The notes below the pieces were generated by a model that was not told where the DNA came from, did no database searches, and saw only the letters and a list, made by a program, of their open reading frames with translations. A program made the translations under genes and the position numbers. From Deltaproteobacteria bacterium (GTDB taxonomy: Bacteria > Desulfobacterota > Desulfuromonadia > Geobacterales > JAJYBI01), in the NCBI GenBank assembly GCA_021779095.1, contig JAJYBI010000034.1, positions 1 to 37,586 of the forward strand: DNA of 37,586 nucleotides, read 5' to 3'. Positions 14,689-23,752 of this stretch are shown here, piece after piece (within the stretch, counting starts at the first letter, position 1; every line of letters begins with the position of its first letter).

Positions 14689-15893
14689 TGCGGTGTCGCC
14701 GCCTCGATCCGGCTGCCGTTTTCAAGCTTCTCCGGCGGGTTCAGCACGACCTTCCCACCGGGCTCGCCGCCTTTCACAAGCGTAACCAGGTCGCCGAGCC
14801 GCTCCCCCGTGGTAACCGGCGTCTCCGTCACCCGGTCCCCCTTGACGGTAAAGACCACCGTCCGGCCGCCCCGGTTCACGACCGCGGCGGGGTTCACCGC
14901 GGTACGCGGCGCGCGCTCGTCCGGGGCGACCTGGTGCTCCAGAAACGCCACCCGGGCGCTCATCTCCGGGAGGACGCGGGGGTCGTGATCGATAAACTTG
15001 ACCTTCACCATGACGCTCGCCTTGGTCCGGTCGGCGGTAGGGACGATGGTATGCACCTCCCCCCGGAACCGGCGATCCGGCAGGGCGTCCAGCTGGATCT
15101 CGCACGGCTGGCCCGTGTGCACCTTGGCGAGATTGGATTCGGAGACATCCGCCTCGATGAGGAGCGAGCCGAGGTCGGCGATGGTGACGACCGCCGCCTT
15201 GGCGTTGGCCGCCGCCCCCAGCGGGGTGACGATGTCCCCCACGTCCGCGTCCTTGGTGAGCACGACCGCGTCGAACGGCGCCCGGATGAGGGTGTAGCCG
15301 ACCGCCGCCTCCGCCTCTTTCAGCGCCGACCGGGCGGCCTTGATCTGCCACTCGGCGGCGGAGACCGCCGCCTTGGCCTTGAGCAGACGCGCCTGCGCCG
15401 CATCGTAGTCCGACCGGGAGACGACCCCGTCCTTCAGGAGCGACTTCTGACGGTCGAAGGAGAGGGAGGCGTCGTGCCGCTCGGCCTTCGCCTGGTCGAG
15501 GGAGTACCGGGCCGTCTCCACGTTGGCGGCCGCCTGGTTGCGGGTCGCCACCACGTCCTTGTCCTCCAGCCGGGCGATTACCTGCCCCGCCTTCACCCGG
15601 CTCCCCTCCTCCACCCCGAGCCATTCCAACCGGCTCGTGGTCTTGGACGCTACCGCGGCCTTCCGCTGGGCGACCACGTAGCCGCTGGCGTTCAGGAGGG
15701 TGAACCCCTGGGACGGGTAGACGCGGGCGATCGCCACCGTCTCCACCTTCACGGCGGATCGGGACACGATGACCGCGCCGATGGCGACCAGCAGGATCAC
15801 CACGATCAGCGGCACGATCCAGCGTTTGCGGCGCCGGCGCACCGGTCCGGAGGTCTTGTCGATCTTCAGCCTGTCCAGTACTTCGTCTGCCAT
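14685..15893 (-). CDS. HlyD/MacA-type periplasmic adaptor (membrane fusion protein)
   Basis: 402 residues from the ATG at 15893; the open frame runs 31 codons further, but MADEVLDRLKIDK with a GGAGC ribosome site is the sensible start. Residues 25-44 are one membrane anchor after a very basic stretch (VRRRRKRW). A lipoyl-like half (VVAQRKAAVASK), a coiled-coil hairpin (about 110-210, with the repeated Ala/Glu/Lys pattern ETARYSLDQAKAERHDASLS), the second lipoyl half (GYTLIRAPFDAVV) and a beta-barrel (IQLDALPDRRFRGEV) follow in the usual order. It would link the inner-membrane ABC exporter to an outer-membrane channel; no TolC-like gene is present in the window. It is the first gene of the operon. 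Confidence 0.9.
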   Translation of the reverse strand: MADEVLDRLKIDKTSGPVRRRRKRWIVPLIVVILLVAIGAVIVSRSAVKVETVAIARVYPSQGFTLLNASGYVVAQRKAAVASKTTSRLEWLGVEEGSRVKAGQVIARLEDKDVVATRNQAAANVETARYSLDQAKAERHDASLSFDRQKSLLKDGVVSRSDYDAAQARLLKAKAAVSAAEWQIKAARSALKEAEAAVGYTLIRAPFDAVVLTKDADVGDIVTPLGAAANAKAAVVTIADLGSLLIEADVSESNLAKVHTGQPCEIQLDALPDRRFRGEVHTIVPTADRTKASVMVKVKFIDHDPRVLPEMSARVAFLEHQVAPDERAPRTAVNPAAVVNRGGRTVVFTVKGDRVTETPVTTGERLGDLVTLVKGGEPGGKVVLNPPEKLENGSRIEAATPQ

Positions 15894-15999
15894 GCTTTTG
15901 CTCCGATCATCGGTCCTGCAGTGATGCGGCGAAAGCCTGTCCGCACGCGCGGTGCGACTGTACCATACCTTTCCTGCAGTATGCAAAGAGGCGATGCCG

Positions 16000-16030
16000 A
16001 AAAAAAGGGGATAACCGTCCGGCTATCCCC
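16000..16030 (-). terminator. Rho-independent terminator of the superoxide dismutase gene
   Basis: On the minus strand GGGGATAGCC, a four-base loop and GGTTATCCCC (one G-T pair) are followed by TTTTTTT. On the plus strand this is the A-run at 16000-16006 and arms 16007-16016 and 16021-16030. It lies 23 bases after the stop of the gene at 16054. Confidence 0.88.
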
Positions 16031-16053
16031 CCATGGCACCGATGGTGGTATCG

Positions 16054-16632
16054 TTATTTCAGGCGGGCTTCCACCGCTTTCCAGTCGATGTTGGTGAAGA
16101 ACGCGGCGATGTAGTCGGCGCGCTTCAGCTGGTAGTCCAGCATGAAGGCGTGCTCGAAGACGTCCATGATCAGGATCGGGGCGCACCCCGCCGGGTGCGC
16201 GACATCATGCTCGTTGATCCAGAGGTTCATGAGCCGGCCGGTCTGGTTGTCCTGGTAGAGTACCGCCCAGCCGATGCCGCGCATGGCGCCGACGGCACGG
16301 AACTGCTTTTCCCACGCCTCCACGCTGCCGAACTCCTCGGCAAGCTTCTTTGCCAGCCTGCCCGCCGGATCGAGGGGAGCCGTGCCCCCCAGGTTCTCGA
16401 AGTAGTACTCGTGCAGCCGCATGCCGTTGAACTCCCAGCCGAGCCGGCGGGTCAGTTCGGCGAACTCGTAGGCGGATGCCTTGTCGTCCTTCGCCATCTG
16501 GGCGAGGGTGTCCAGCACCTTGTTCGTATTGGCCACATACCCCTGGTACAGGGTGAAGTGATTCTTGATGAGTGCCTCGCTGAATCCAGCCATACCGACG
16601 AGCTTTGCATAGTCTTTCGCTTCATATGACAT
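16054..16632 (-). CDS. Superoxide dismutase, Fe/Mn family
   Basis: 192 residues from the ATG at 16632, which follows AGGAGG at a good distance; an in-frame extension of 33 codons lacks family content. The four metal ligands are visible: H25 (IKNHFTLYQGYV), H74 (MRLHEYYF), D157 and H161 (DVFEHAFMLDY). The cytoplasmic enzyme converts superoxide to oxygen and hydrogen peroxide, important for an anaerobe meeting oxygen. The first ligand helix is one residue shorter than in E. coli SodB and lacks the second-sphere His pair (KHHQ becomes LYQ). Metal preference cannot be set from sequence alone. No signal peptide. Expressed alone, with its own terminator. Confidence 0.9.
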   Translation of the reverse strand: MSYEAKDYAKLVGMAGFSEALIKNHFTLYQGYVANTNKVLDTLAQMAKDDKASAYEFAELTRRLGWEFNGMRLHEYYFENLGGTAPLDPAGRLAKKLAEEFGSVEAWEKQFRAVGAMRGIGWAVLYQDNQTGRLMNLWINEHDVAHPAGCAPILIMDVFEHAFMLDYQLKRADYIAAFFTNIDWKAVEARLK

Positions 16633-16920
16633 CGTATTTGCCTCCTTGTGGTGAATGGCCCCCGGCTGCAGGATTGGGTGCCGGTGGTGTTGAATATTTC
16701 CTGAGTCTACCACGGCAATCCGAATCGGCAACCGTCATGAACGACAATCAAACCGAAGCTAAGCAGTTGATCACGCAACGCCGCACCGAAAGTAGGCGCT
16801 ATCAAGCGACGAACGCAACGTAACAACTCCCACTTTAGATGCATGAACGAGGAGATGGAAGCCACCTCTCTTGCCTTGCCTTACGTTGCGTCGTTGCGTG
16901 CGAGTGCCTTTCCCGGCAGG
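16633..16920. other. Intergenic region between DUF503 gene and superoxide dismutase gene
   Basis: 288 bp upstream of the dismutase gene, expected to hold its promoter. An 11-bp inverted repeat (ACGCAACGTAA near 16814-16824 and TTACGTTGCGT near 16881-16891) spans about 75 bp. I see no convincing gene; short frames here lack codon character. Confidence 0.3.
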
Positions 16921-17202
16921 TTACCGCTCCTCCAGCTCCACCCCGACGATCTCCACGTCGGGCCGCTCCTCGGCGATCCAGTCCTCCAGCCGCTCCATGG
17001 TCCGGCGGCCGGCGTTCCGGCTCTCCGTTACCGTGACGAAACCGAGGACGGCGCGATCAAGCACGTCCTGCAGCTCCACCTCCGCCGACGAGACGTTGAA
17101 CAGGTTCCGGGAACGGGCGAGGATGCTCTTGACGATCCCCCGCTTCCCCTTCAGGGAACGGCTGGGGAGCCGCAGCTCGATACGGGCGGAATGGACGAAC
17201 AT
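16921..17202 (-). CDS. DUF503 family protein (YlxP-like)
   Basis: 93 residues, the normal size of this family. The core motif SRSLKGKRGIVKSILARSRNLFNVSSAEV followed by VLGFVTVTE is typical of DUF503. In Bacillus and relatives the homolog (YlxP) sits near infB and rbfA, but its role is not established. Here it sits between superoxide dismutase and asparaginyl-tRNA synthetase instead. AGGAGG ends four bases before the ATG. The predicted fold is a small ferredoxin-like dimer, known from the family rather than visible here. Confidence 0.85.
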   Translation of the reverse strand: MFVHSARIELRLPSRSLKGKRGIVKSILARSRNLFNVSSAEVELQDVLDRAVLGFVTVTESRNAGRRTMERLEDWIAEERPDVEIVGVELEER

Positions 17203-17245
17203 GGGACCTCCTGTCGACTAGTACCGTGCAGCGTTTCGCATTATC

Positions 17246-17268
17246 CCCCCTCCCTTGACGGGAGGGGG
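17246..17268. repeat. G/C-run hairpin downstream of asnS
   Basis: CCCCCTCCC (17246-17254), loop TTGAC, GGGAGGGGG (17260-17268): a perfect 9-bp stem. No T-run follows on either strand, so it is better seen as one of the interspersed G/C palindromes of this genome. It may still contribute to ending asnS transcripts on the minus strand. Confidence 0.5.
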
Positions 17269-17373
17269 TCAGGGGGCGGGTGAAGCGGCAATCCGTGCAA
17301 CATGTGCCCCCCAGCCTTCCCCCGCAAGGAGGGAGCGAACTGATATTTGCGGAGTTGCGAAGGTTGCGGAGAA

Positions 17374-18759
<1,386 letters not shown>

Positions 18760-18910
18760 GATCAGCTCCCGTTCTCCAGAGATGGCACCGCTCTTTCAGT
18801 GAGTGCCACATGGCCGCCTCCGGCGCAAGCAAATATTTCGCCGATCCGCCGTGTAACCGGTTCGGAGTGTGGTATAGTGGTGTCACCAAATTAACAGGAG
18901 GATGAACTAC

Positions 18911-19288
18911 ATGTCACCCGTCATCCGGCTACTCATCGTCCTCACCCTGACCTTCTCGGCGACGGCCGTCTTTGCCGCCGAGGCTGTCACCGACACCCAG
19001 AGCAGGATCAACCCCGCGGCCCCCGTGCAGCACATCTACCCGAAGGTGGTGCTCTACTCCGTATCCTGGTGTCCGCACTGCATGGCGGCAAAGGAGTACC
19101 TGACGGAGCACAAGATACCGTTCATCAACAAGGACGTGGAACTGGACGCGACCGCGATGGAAGAGCTCACGAAGAAGTACCACAGCCAGGGGGTGCCGGT
19201 CATCGTCATCGGCAACGACGGCAGGACGGTACTGAAGGGGTTCGATCCGGCCCAGCTGGAGAAGGCGCTGAAATCGGCGAAACCGTGA
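18911..19288 (+). CDS. Exported glutaredoxin/thioredoxin-fold protein with CPHC motif
   Basis: 125 residues from the ATG at 18911. An ATG at 18902 also exists, but AGGAGG (18896-18901) touches it directly and is nine bases from 18911, which decides the start. A signal peptide (about 1-23, LLIVLTLTFSATAVFA) predicts a periplasmic location. The redox motif is CPHC (C54-C57) in YSVSWCPHCMAAKEYL, followed by the cis-Pro segment GVPVIVI. Family-level role: thiol-disulfide exchange. CPHC is the DsbA-type dipeptide, but the fold is glutaredoxin-like. The C-terminal tail DPAQLEKALK is the usual end of this group. Confidence 0.85.
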   Translation: MSPVIRLLIVLTLTFSATAVFAAEAVTDTQSRINPAAPVQHIYPKVVLYSVSWCPHCMAAKEYLTEHKIPFINKDVELDATAMEELTKKYHSQGVPVIVIGNDGRTVLKGFDPAQLEKALKSAKP

Positions 19289-19449
19289 TGCGGCGGCTGA
19301 CGCCGGCCTGCTCCGTGCCGACATCGTACAGGCGGACGGGACGCGGCCTTCGCCGCCGTACCACCTGAAGATAGCTGTTTTCATACGAAAAAAAGTATGC
19401 TATTAACAACCATGAAGTTACACCAACCATGCAACGTTGTGAGGACACC

Positions 19450-19695
19450 ATGAGCAATCGCAACTCGATCGACACATCGGCAGTAGTGGCATTCATGGCG
19501 GGCGCCGTGATCGCCGCAGGCGTCACCCTCCTGCTGACCCCCAAGACCGGCAGCCAGGTCCGTGAGAAGCTGGGGGACGTGCGTGAAAACGCCATCGACA
19601 AGCTGAGGAGCTGTGCCAGGGAAGCCAAGTTCAAGATGAGCCCGAAGACGAAGGACGGCTCGTTCAAGTACGACGGCGGCGACGCCTGGATCTAG
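19450..19695 (+). CDS. YtxH-like small membrane protein
   Basis: 81 residues from the ATG at 19450, preceded by GAGG at six bases; a 7-codon extension upstream is not needed. One membrane helix (about 11-28, VVAFMAGAVIAAGVTLLLTP) is followed by the YtxH-type pattern PKTGSQVREKLGDVRENA and a basic amphipathic tail. YtxH-family proteins are small stress-associated membrane proteins of unclear function in many bacteria. A strong terminator follows. An inverted repeat CATAC-N8-GTATG lies in the A-rich stretch about 50 bp upstream. Confidence 0.75.
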   Translation: MSNRNSIDTSAVVAFMAGAVIAAGVTLLLTPKTGSQVREKLGDVRENAIDKLRSCAREAKFKMSPKTKDGSFKYDGGDAWI

Positions 19696-19716
19696 GCACC
19701 ATTCTGCATTGAACGG

Positions 19717-19741
19717 AAAGGCCGCTCCTCCAGCGGCCTTT
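19717..19741 (+). terminator. Rho-independent terminator after the YtxH-like gene
   Basis: AAAGGCCGCT (19717-19726), loop of five, AGCGGCCTTT (19732-19741), then a short T-rich tail (TCTT). The perfect 10-bp stem starts 21 bases after the stop codon. The A- and T-runs make it potentially bidirectional. Confidence 0.85.
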
Positions 19742-19851
19742 CTTGCATCCGGTATCCCCCTCCCCGATCCGGACAGCTCGGCAACACCACGAACGACACC
19801 ACGCACGAACAGGTGCGGCCTCCGGGCTTTTCCCCATCAGGACGGTACGAC

Positions 19852-20943
19852 ATGGCCAAAAAGGTATTCATCGCGGCAACGGGACAGAACTGCGGCAAGA
19901 CCACCATGAGCGTCTCGCTCATGCATCTCGCACGGAAGAAGTACGACCGGATCGGTTTCATCAAGCCGATCGGCCCGAAGGTGGAGCAGTTCGGCGACAT
20001 TACCGTGGACATGGACGCGGCCCTCATGGCGCGCACCTTCGGCCTGGAGGAGGACATCCACCTCATGTCGCCGGTGGCGATGCACAAGAACTTCACCCGG
20101 CAGTACCTGGTGGGGATCATCAGCAACGAGACGCTGGAGCGGCAGATCGTCGATGCGGTTGCCCAGCTGGAGAAGAAATACGACCTGCTGATCATCGAGG
20201 GGGCGGGGCACAGCGGCGTCGGTTCCGTCATCGGCCTTTCCAACGCGCGGGTCGCGAAGCTGCTGGAGGCACCGGTCATGATCGTCTCCGGCAGCGGCAT
20301 CGGCAGCGTCATCGACGCCGTCCACCTCAACCTGTCGCTCTACCGGGAGGAGCAGGCGGACGTCCGAATGATCGTGGTGAACAAGCTCATCCCCGGCAAA
20401 CGGGACGACGTCCTCTCCTACCTGCACCGTGCCTTCGACCACAACGGCCAGCATGTCATCGGCGGCTTCAACTACTCCCCCATCCTGGCCAACCCCACCC
20501 TCGCCCACATCGGCCATCTGTTCAGGCTGCCGGTCCGCGGCACCGACGAAGAGAAAAGCCGGATCATCCACCAGATCCAGCTGGGTGCCGCCTCGTCCCA
20601 GCGGGTCGTGGACGGGCTGCAGGACTCGACCCTCATGCTCCTCACCAGCTCCCGCGACGAGCTGATCGTCACCCTCTCCTCCCTCTACCACATCCCGGCC
20701 TACCGGGACAAGATCGCCGGGCTCGTCATCTCCGGGCGCACCCCCATCACCAACGTCAGCCAGCAGATCCTCGACGACAGCGGCATCCCCTACATCCGGA
20801 TCGAGCGTTCCACGGCGGAGGTCTTCACCGCCGTCATGGAAGACGTGGCCAAGATCACCGCCGCCGACAAGGAGAAGCTCAACTGGATCACCGCCAACGC
20901 GGAGCGGGAGATCGACTTCGAGGCGATCGACGCGCTGTTGTAG
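19852..20943 (+). CDS. P-loop (BioD/CobB-like) plus DRTGG domain protein, Pta N-terminus-like
   Basis: 363 residues from the ATG at 19852 (MAKKVFIAATGQNCGKTT). The N-terminal half is a dethiobiotin-synthetase-like P-loop domain (GQNCGKTT at about 11-18; DLLIIEGAGHSGVGSV as the Walker B-like segment). The C-terminal third (from about residue 215, ending near ISGRTPITNVSQQILDDSG and IRIERSTAEVF) looks like a DRTGG domain. This pair is the N-terminal regulatory half of long phosphotransacetylases, but the catalytic PTA domain is absent, so the product is probably a nucleotide-binding regulator. An internal 91-bp stretch (19933-20023) is duplicated just after the gene. It follows a terminator and so has its own promoter. 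Confidence 0.85.
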   Translation: MAKKVFIAATGQNCGKTTMSVSLMHLARKKYDRIGFIKPIGPKVEQFGDITVDMDAALMARTFGLEEDIHLMSPVAMHKNFTRQYLVGIISNETLERQIVDAVAQLEKKYDLLIIEGAGHSGVGSVIGLSNARVAKLLEAPVMIVSGSGIGSVIDAVHLNLSLYREEQADVRMIVVNKLIPGKRDDVLSYLHRAFDHNGQHVIGGFNYSPILANPTLAHIGHLFRLPVRGTDEEKSRIIHQIQLGAASSQRVVDGLQDSTLMLLTSSRDELIVTLSSLYHIPAYRDKIAGLVISGRTPITNVSQQILDDSGIPYIRIERSTAEVFTAVMEDVAKITAADKEKLNWITANAEREIDFEAIDALL

Positions 20944-20987
20944 TCGTAGTTGGCCAGAACGGACGACTCAGGCGATTGCACGTGTCT

Positions 20988-21078
20988 CGGAAGAAGTACG
21001 ACCGGATCGGTTTCATCAAACCGATCGGCCCGAAGGTGGAGCAGTTCGGCGACATCACCGTGGACATGGACGCGGCCC
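20988..21078 (+). pseudogene. Duplicated 5' fragment of the P-loop/DRTGG gene
   Basis: 91 bp that match 19933-20023 with only two substitutions and no gaps. Both are third-position and synonymous in the source gene (Lys AAG/AAA and Ile ATT/ATC). In the equivalent frame it reads RKKYDRIGFIKPIGPKVEQ and onward to DMDAAQA, then a TAA at 21084-21086. The upstream GGCCAGAAC (20952-20960) may be a relic of the GQN part of the P-loop, but the lysine-bearing loop is missing. It has no ribosome site and is not a functional gene. Confidence 0.8.
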
Positions 21079-21100
21079 AAGCATAACCCAATGCCCCTCT

Positions 21101-21379
21101 TCACTTCCCACCAAGCGACGCCTTTACTTTTTTCAGTGTATCAAGGTTCTGTTGAAGTCCGCTGACATGTTTATCCATTTCGGTTATTGCCGTGCTGAGT
21201 TGAACCACGCTTCCAGCTACACCTCCGCTTTCACCTGCCTGTTTAAGCACCGCGCCGCCTAATTCCCCCCAGTCGGCATTTGCACTGTGTTGGGTTAACG
21301 AACCGCATAAGAAGCCTGCCGAAAAAATGCCAACAACGATACCGACGCGTACAGATTGAAGGATAGTTTTGCGTGACAT
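21101..21379 (-). CDS. Small exported protein with C-terminal helical segment
   Basis: 92 residues from the ATG at 21379; AGGAGG ends seven bases before it, and the longer frame upstream overlaps the mechanosensitive channel gene. A membrane/signal segment covers about residues 9-30 (VRVGIVVGIFSAGFLCGSL). The mature part is Gly/Ala-rich and then a heptad-like helix (VQLSTAITEMDKHVSGLQQNLDTLKKVK), likely a short coiled coil. Not recognised. It lies 79 bases after the channel gene on the same strand and could be co-transcribed with it. Confidence 0.7.
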   Translation of the reverse strand: MSRKTILQSVRVGIVVGIFSAGFLCGSLTQHSANADWGELGGAVLKQAGESGGVAGSVVQLSTAITEMDKHVSGLQQNLDTLKKVKASLGGK

Positions 21380-21458
21380 GATGGAACCTCCTATTTTATG
21401 GGCGGAAAGAAATCGACACTGTTTCACTTCCAGCGGCGGAACGAATCTTGATTGCCAT

Positions 21459-22280
21459 CTAAACAACCGGGTTGTGTACAACGACCATCTGGGCAGGCAT
21501 CGGTGCCGGGAACCCCGCTGCCGCCAGGGCCTCACGGATGGTACGGTTGCCGTCAAAATATACCTGCCAGTAGTGATCGTTATGACAGAAGGGACGCACG
21601 GCGAGTATCGGACCGACCAATGTAAAGTCGAGAATTTCCACTTCCACCGCTGGTTGTTTCAGAACGTTAGGAAGTGTCGCAAGTTTGTCGCGCAAAAGCT
21701 GCATAGCTGCCACGTGATCGGCGTTAGCGGCAAGCTGGCACTTTAGTTCGACTCGTCGGAAATCGTTAGCGGTGAAATTCTGAATAGTATCGCCGAAAAT
21801 CTTGGCGTTTCCTACCAGCGTCATGACGTTATCCGGTGTATTGACAGTAGTGGTGAAGAGGCCGATTTCCTTGATGGTGCCGGTCACCCCACCGATTGTC
21901 ACGAAATCGCCAACCTTGAATGGGTGCAATACGACGAGAAAAATTCCCGCCGCCAAGTTGGAGAGAAGTCCGCCCCAGGCGGCACCGATAGCGATGCCGA
22001 TACCGGCGACCAATGCTGCGAAGGTCGTGGTTTGTATCCCGCAGTAGCCGAGGATGGCCACAACCAGCACGATGTTCAGCGTCACTGCGACAAAATTGCC
22101 GATGTAACGCATCAGGGTGGGATCGACTTTCTGCTTTTCCAACACACCGTGCAACATCCGTCCCACCAGGCCGATCAGCCAGCGACCGACCAGCCAGAAC
22201 AGTATTACCGCAAAAACCTTAATGCCGAGTTCCGTGGCGTATCCGGTTACAATCTGCCGATATTGCACAATGTTTTCCAT
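21459..22280 (-). CDS. Small-conductance mechanosensitive channel, MscS family
   Basis: 273 residues from the ATG at 22280 (GGGAGGTG upstream); the open frame extends 35 codons further without family content. Three membrane helices are visible (about 17-37, 61-81, 83-115). The pore helix and beta-domain entry GAAWGGLLSNLAAGIFLVVLHPFKVGDFV is the MscS signature. The C-terminal part has the family's mixed alpha/beta domain (VELKCQLAANADHVAAMQLL). It forms a heptameric tension-gated channel that relieves hypo-osmotic stress. Size is close to E. coli MscS (286). The small exported protein gene follows on the same strand. Confidence 0.9.
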   Translation of the reverse strand: MENIVQYRQIVTGYATELGIKVFAVILFWLVGRWLIGLVGRMLHGVLEKQKVDPTLMRYIGNFVAVTLNIVLVVAILGYCGIQTTTFAALVAGIGIAIGAAWGGLLSNLAAGIFLVVLHPFKVGDFVTIGGVTGTIKEIGLFTTTVNTPDNVMTLVGNAKIFGDTIQNFTANDFRRVELKCQLAANADHVAAMQLLRDKLATLPNVLKQPAVEVEILDFTLVGPILAVRPFCHNDHYWQVYFDGNRTIREALAAAGFPAPMPAQMVVVHNPVV

Positions 22281-22788
22281 AGAACACCTCCCTTTCTCGG
22301 CTTGTGTCACAGGTTGTTTATCCGGACTGTATCTATCGCCAGTTACCAGCACGTGCCTGAAGGAATACTGGATGGAGTCCGGCACTAAAGTTCAAGTCGG
22401 TATTTTTCGCCTACTGGTGGACTATTGCCATCATCGACGATGTCGGCCAGCTTCAGCGACCATCCTCCCTTCATGCAGTAATGATTCAGCATTTACCACT
22501 ACAGGCTGAGCACTATAATATATTTAATTATTGTACGCTAATTATACTTGAGTCGGCAAAAAGCGCAAGGAGGAGGTATCACGCTGCTGCACGTATGAAG
22601 GGGTTGCGTTTTTAGAGACGGGGTGATAAGCAATGAACCGATGATTTCTGAGAGAAGAGGCTACATGGAGCGTCCACGACGACCGGCGAAACGAGAGACT
22701 AGACCGGGAGTGAAGTCATTTCATAATCTGTTTCCCCAACACCTATCGCAATCCAGGACATCAGCCAACCGGAATCGGAGCAAGCAAC
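22281..22788. other. Intergenic region between MscS and ankyrin genes
   Basis: 508 bp without a supported gene. The middle (about 22500-22560) is markedly AT-rich compared with the window and holds a perfect TATAAT at 22514-22519, but no good -35 box at a normal distance. The lower GC stretch could be a promoter region for the ankyrin gene or a fragment of foreign DNA. Short frames here have no recognisable content. Confidence 0.4.
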
Positions 22789-23286
22789 ATGAAAAATGAC
22801 CATCATACCGACACGGATCACCTCAACATCAAACTGAAGGAGACGATGTACAATCACAATTATACGCGGGCACGGACTCTGCTGGAGGAAGGCGCCGATC
22901 CGAATACGCTCAGCGGCTGGAGAACACCGTTCATCTACTGGTGCGCGGAGAAGGGGAAGATCGACCTGATCGATCTGGCGCTGGAAAAGGGGGCCGATAT
23001 CGATGCCACCAACAGGTCCGGCGAAACGGCGCTGCACCGGGCGGCGTACGTCGGCAACGTCAAGGAGATAGACCACCTGATCGACAGGGGCGCCGACATA
23101 AACCGGCAGAACATGTACGGCTATACCCCCCTGTTCGTGGCCGTATTCCGCAACCAGCTCGAATCGGTACGGACGCTTCTGGCCAGGGGGGCGGACAGAT
23201 CCATCAGAAACAACAACGGAATCACCGCCGCAGAAATGGCAAAAGAGATGGAGCGCGAGGAGATTGCAGCCCTGCTGACGGCTTGA
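22789..23286 (+). CDS. Ankyrin-repeat protein
   Basis: 165 residues, without signal peptide or membrane helix, so probably cytoplasmic. Four ankyrin repeats fill residues about 25-160: ARTLLEEGADPNTLSGWRTP, LIDLALEKGADIDATNRSGE, IDHLIDRGADINRQNMYGYT and VRTLLARGADRSIRNNNGIT. Ankyrin repeats bind other proteins, so the partner is the real question; in bacteria they often sit beside catalase or oxidative-stress genes, which is not the case here. It stands alone between long intergenic stretches. Confidence 0.85.
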   Translation: MKNDHHTDTDHLNIKLKETMYNHNYTRARTLLEEGADPNTLSGWRTPFIYWCAEKGKIDLIDLALEKGADIDATNRSGETALHRAAYVGNVKEIDHLIDRGADINRQNMYGYTPLFVAVFRNQLESVRTLLARGADRSIRNNNGITAAEMAKEMEREEIAALLTA

Positions 23287-23335
23287 ACCCTGCGGGGCAG
23301 GTATGTACCGCAGACATGAAAGAGGCAGGTGTTCC

Positions 23336-23752
23336 TCACATGCTTGCCTCATCTTGTGTGTCGTTCGGCCTGCAGGCTGCCGGTGGTTTTTTGAAGATAT
23401 CCAGCGAACAGACCGTTGCCACGACCATGCAGTTGCTCCTCGATGCCTCGGCCACCCTTTTTTGGGGAGGGTACGGACCGTACGCGCCGCACGAGCCGGA
23501 AAGCGCAGTACGGGTGCCCCACTCCTCACCCGTTACGCCGTAGGCCCCGCTAAACGGTACGCGGGTACTGTAGAAGCCACCGAAAACCACCGTGTGCTGC
23601 GACCCGACGCCCTGTTCACTGTCAAAATTTCCGCCGTATGGCACGTACGGGCCATAAGCGCCTGAAAGAAGGACACCTGCGGGAAATGCCGATATGGCGG
23701 TCAGCAGCAGTGTCGTCACCAGCATGATAATGAACGCTGCGAACTTTTTCAT
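23336..23752 (-). CDS. Small secreted protein rich in Gly, Tyr and Pro
   Basis: 138 residues from the ATG at 23752, with GGGAGG upstream at a good distance. A clear signal peptide (about 1-26, KKFAAFIIMLVTTLLLTAISAFPA) is followed by GVLLSGAYGPYVPYGGN. Related GAYG and CGAYGPYP motifs recur at about residues 69-72 and 88-95. Five cysteines are concentrated in the C-terminal half. Not recognised. It could be a small surface or matrix protein. The C-terminal 35 residues have weaker codon character, so the true protein may have been altered by a frameshift near the 3' end. Confidence 0.6.
   Translation of the reverse strand: MKKFAAFIIMLVTTLLLTAISAFPAGVLLSGAYGPYVPYGGNFDSEQGVGSQHTVVFGGFYSTRVPFSGAYGVTGEEWGTRTALSGSCGAYGPYPPQKRVAEASRSNCMVVATVCSLDIFKKPPAACRPNDTQDEASM

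Noticed and set aside
16921..17202. Ribosome-binding factor A (RbfA) for the 93-residue protein
   Set aside because: Size and partners in other genomes are similar, but the SLKGKRGIVKSI motif is that of DUF503.
19743..21086. 447-codon plus-strand frame over the P-loop/DRTGG gene
   Set aside because: Most of it is a shadow frame. Only its last 30 or so codons, from the duplicated 91-bp fragment, read as real protein sequence; that part is listed as a pseudogene.
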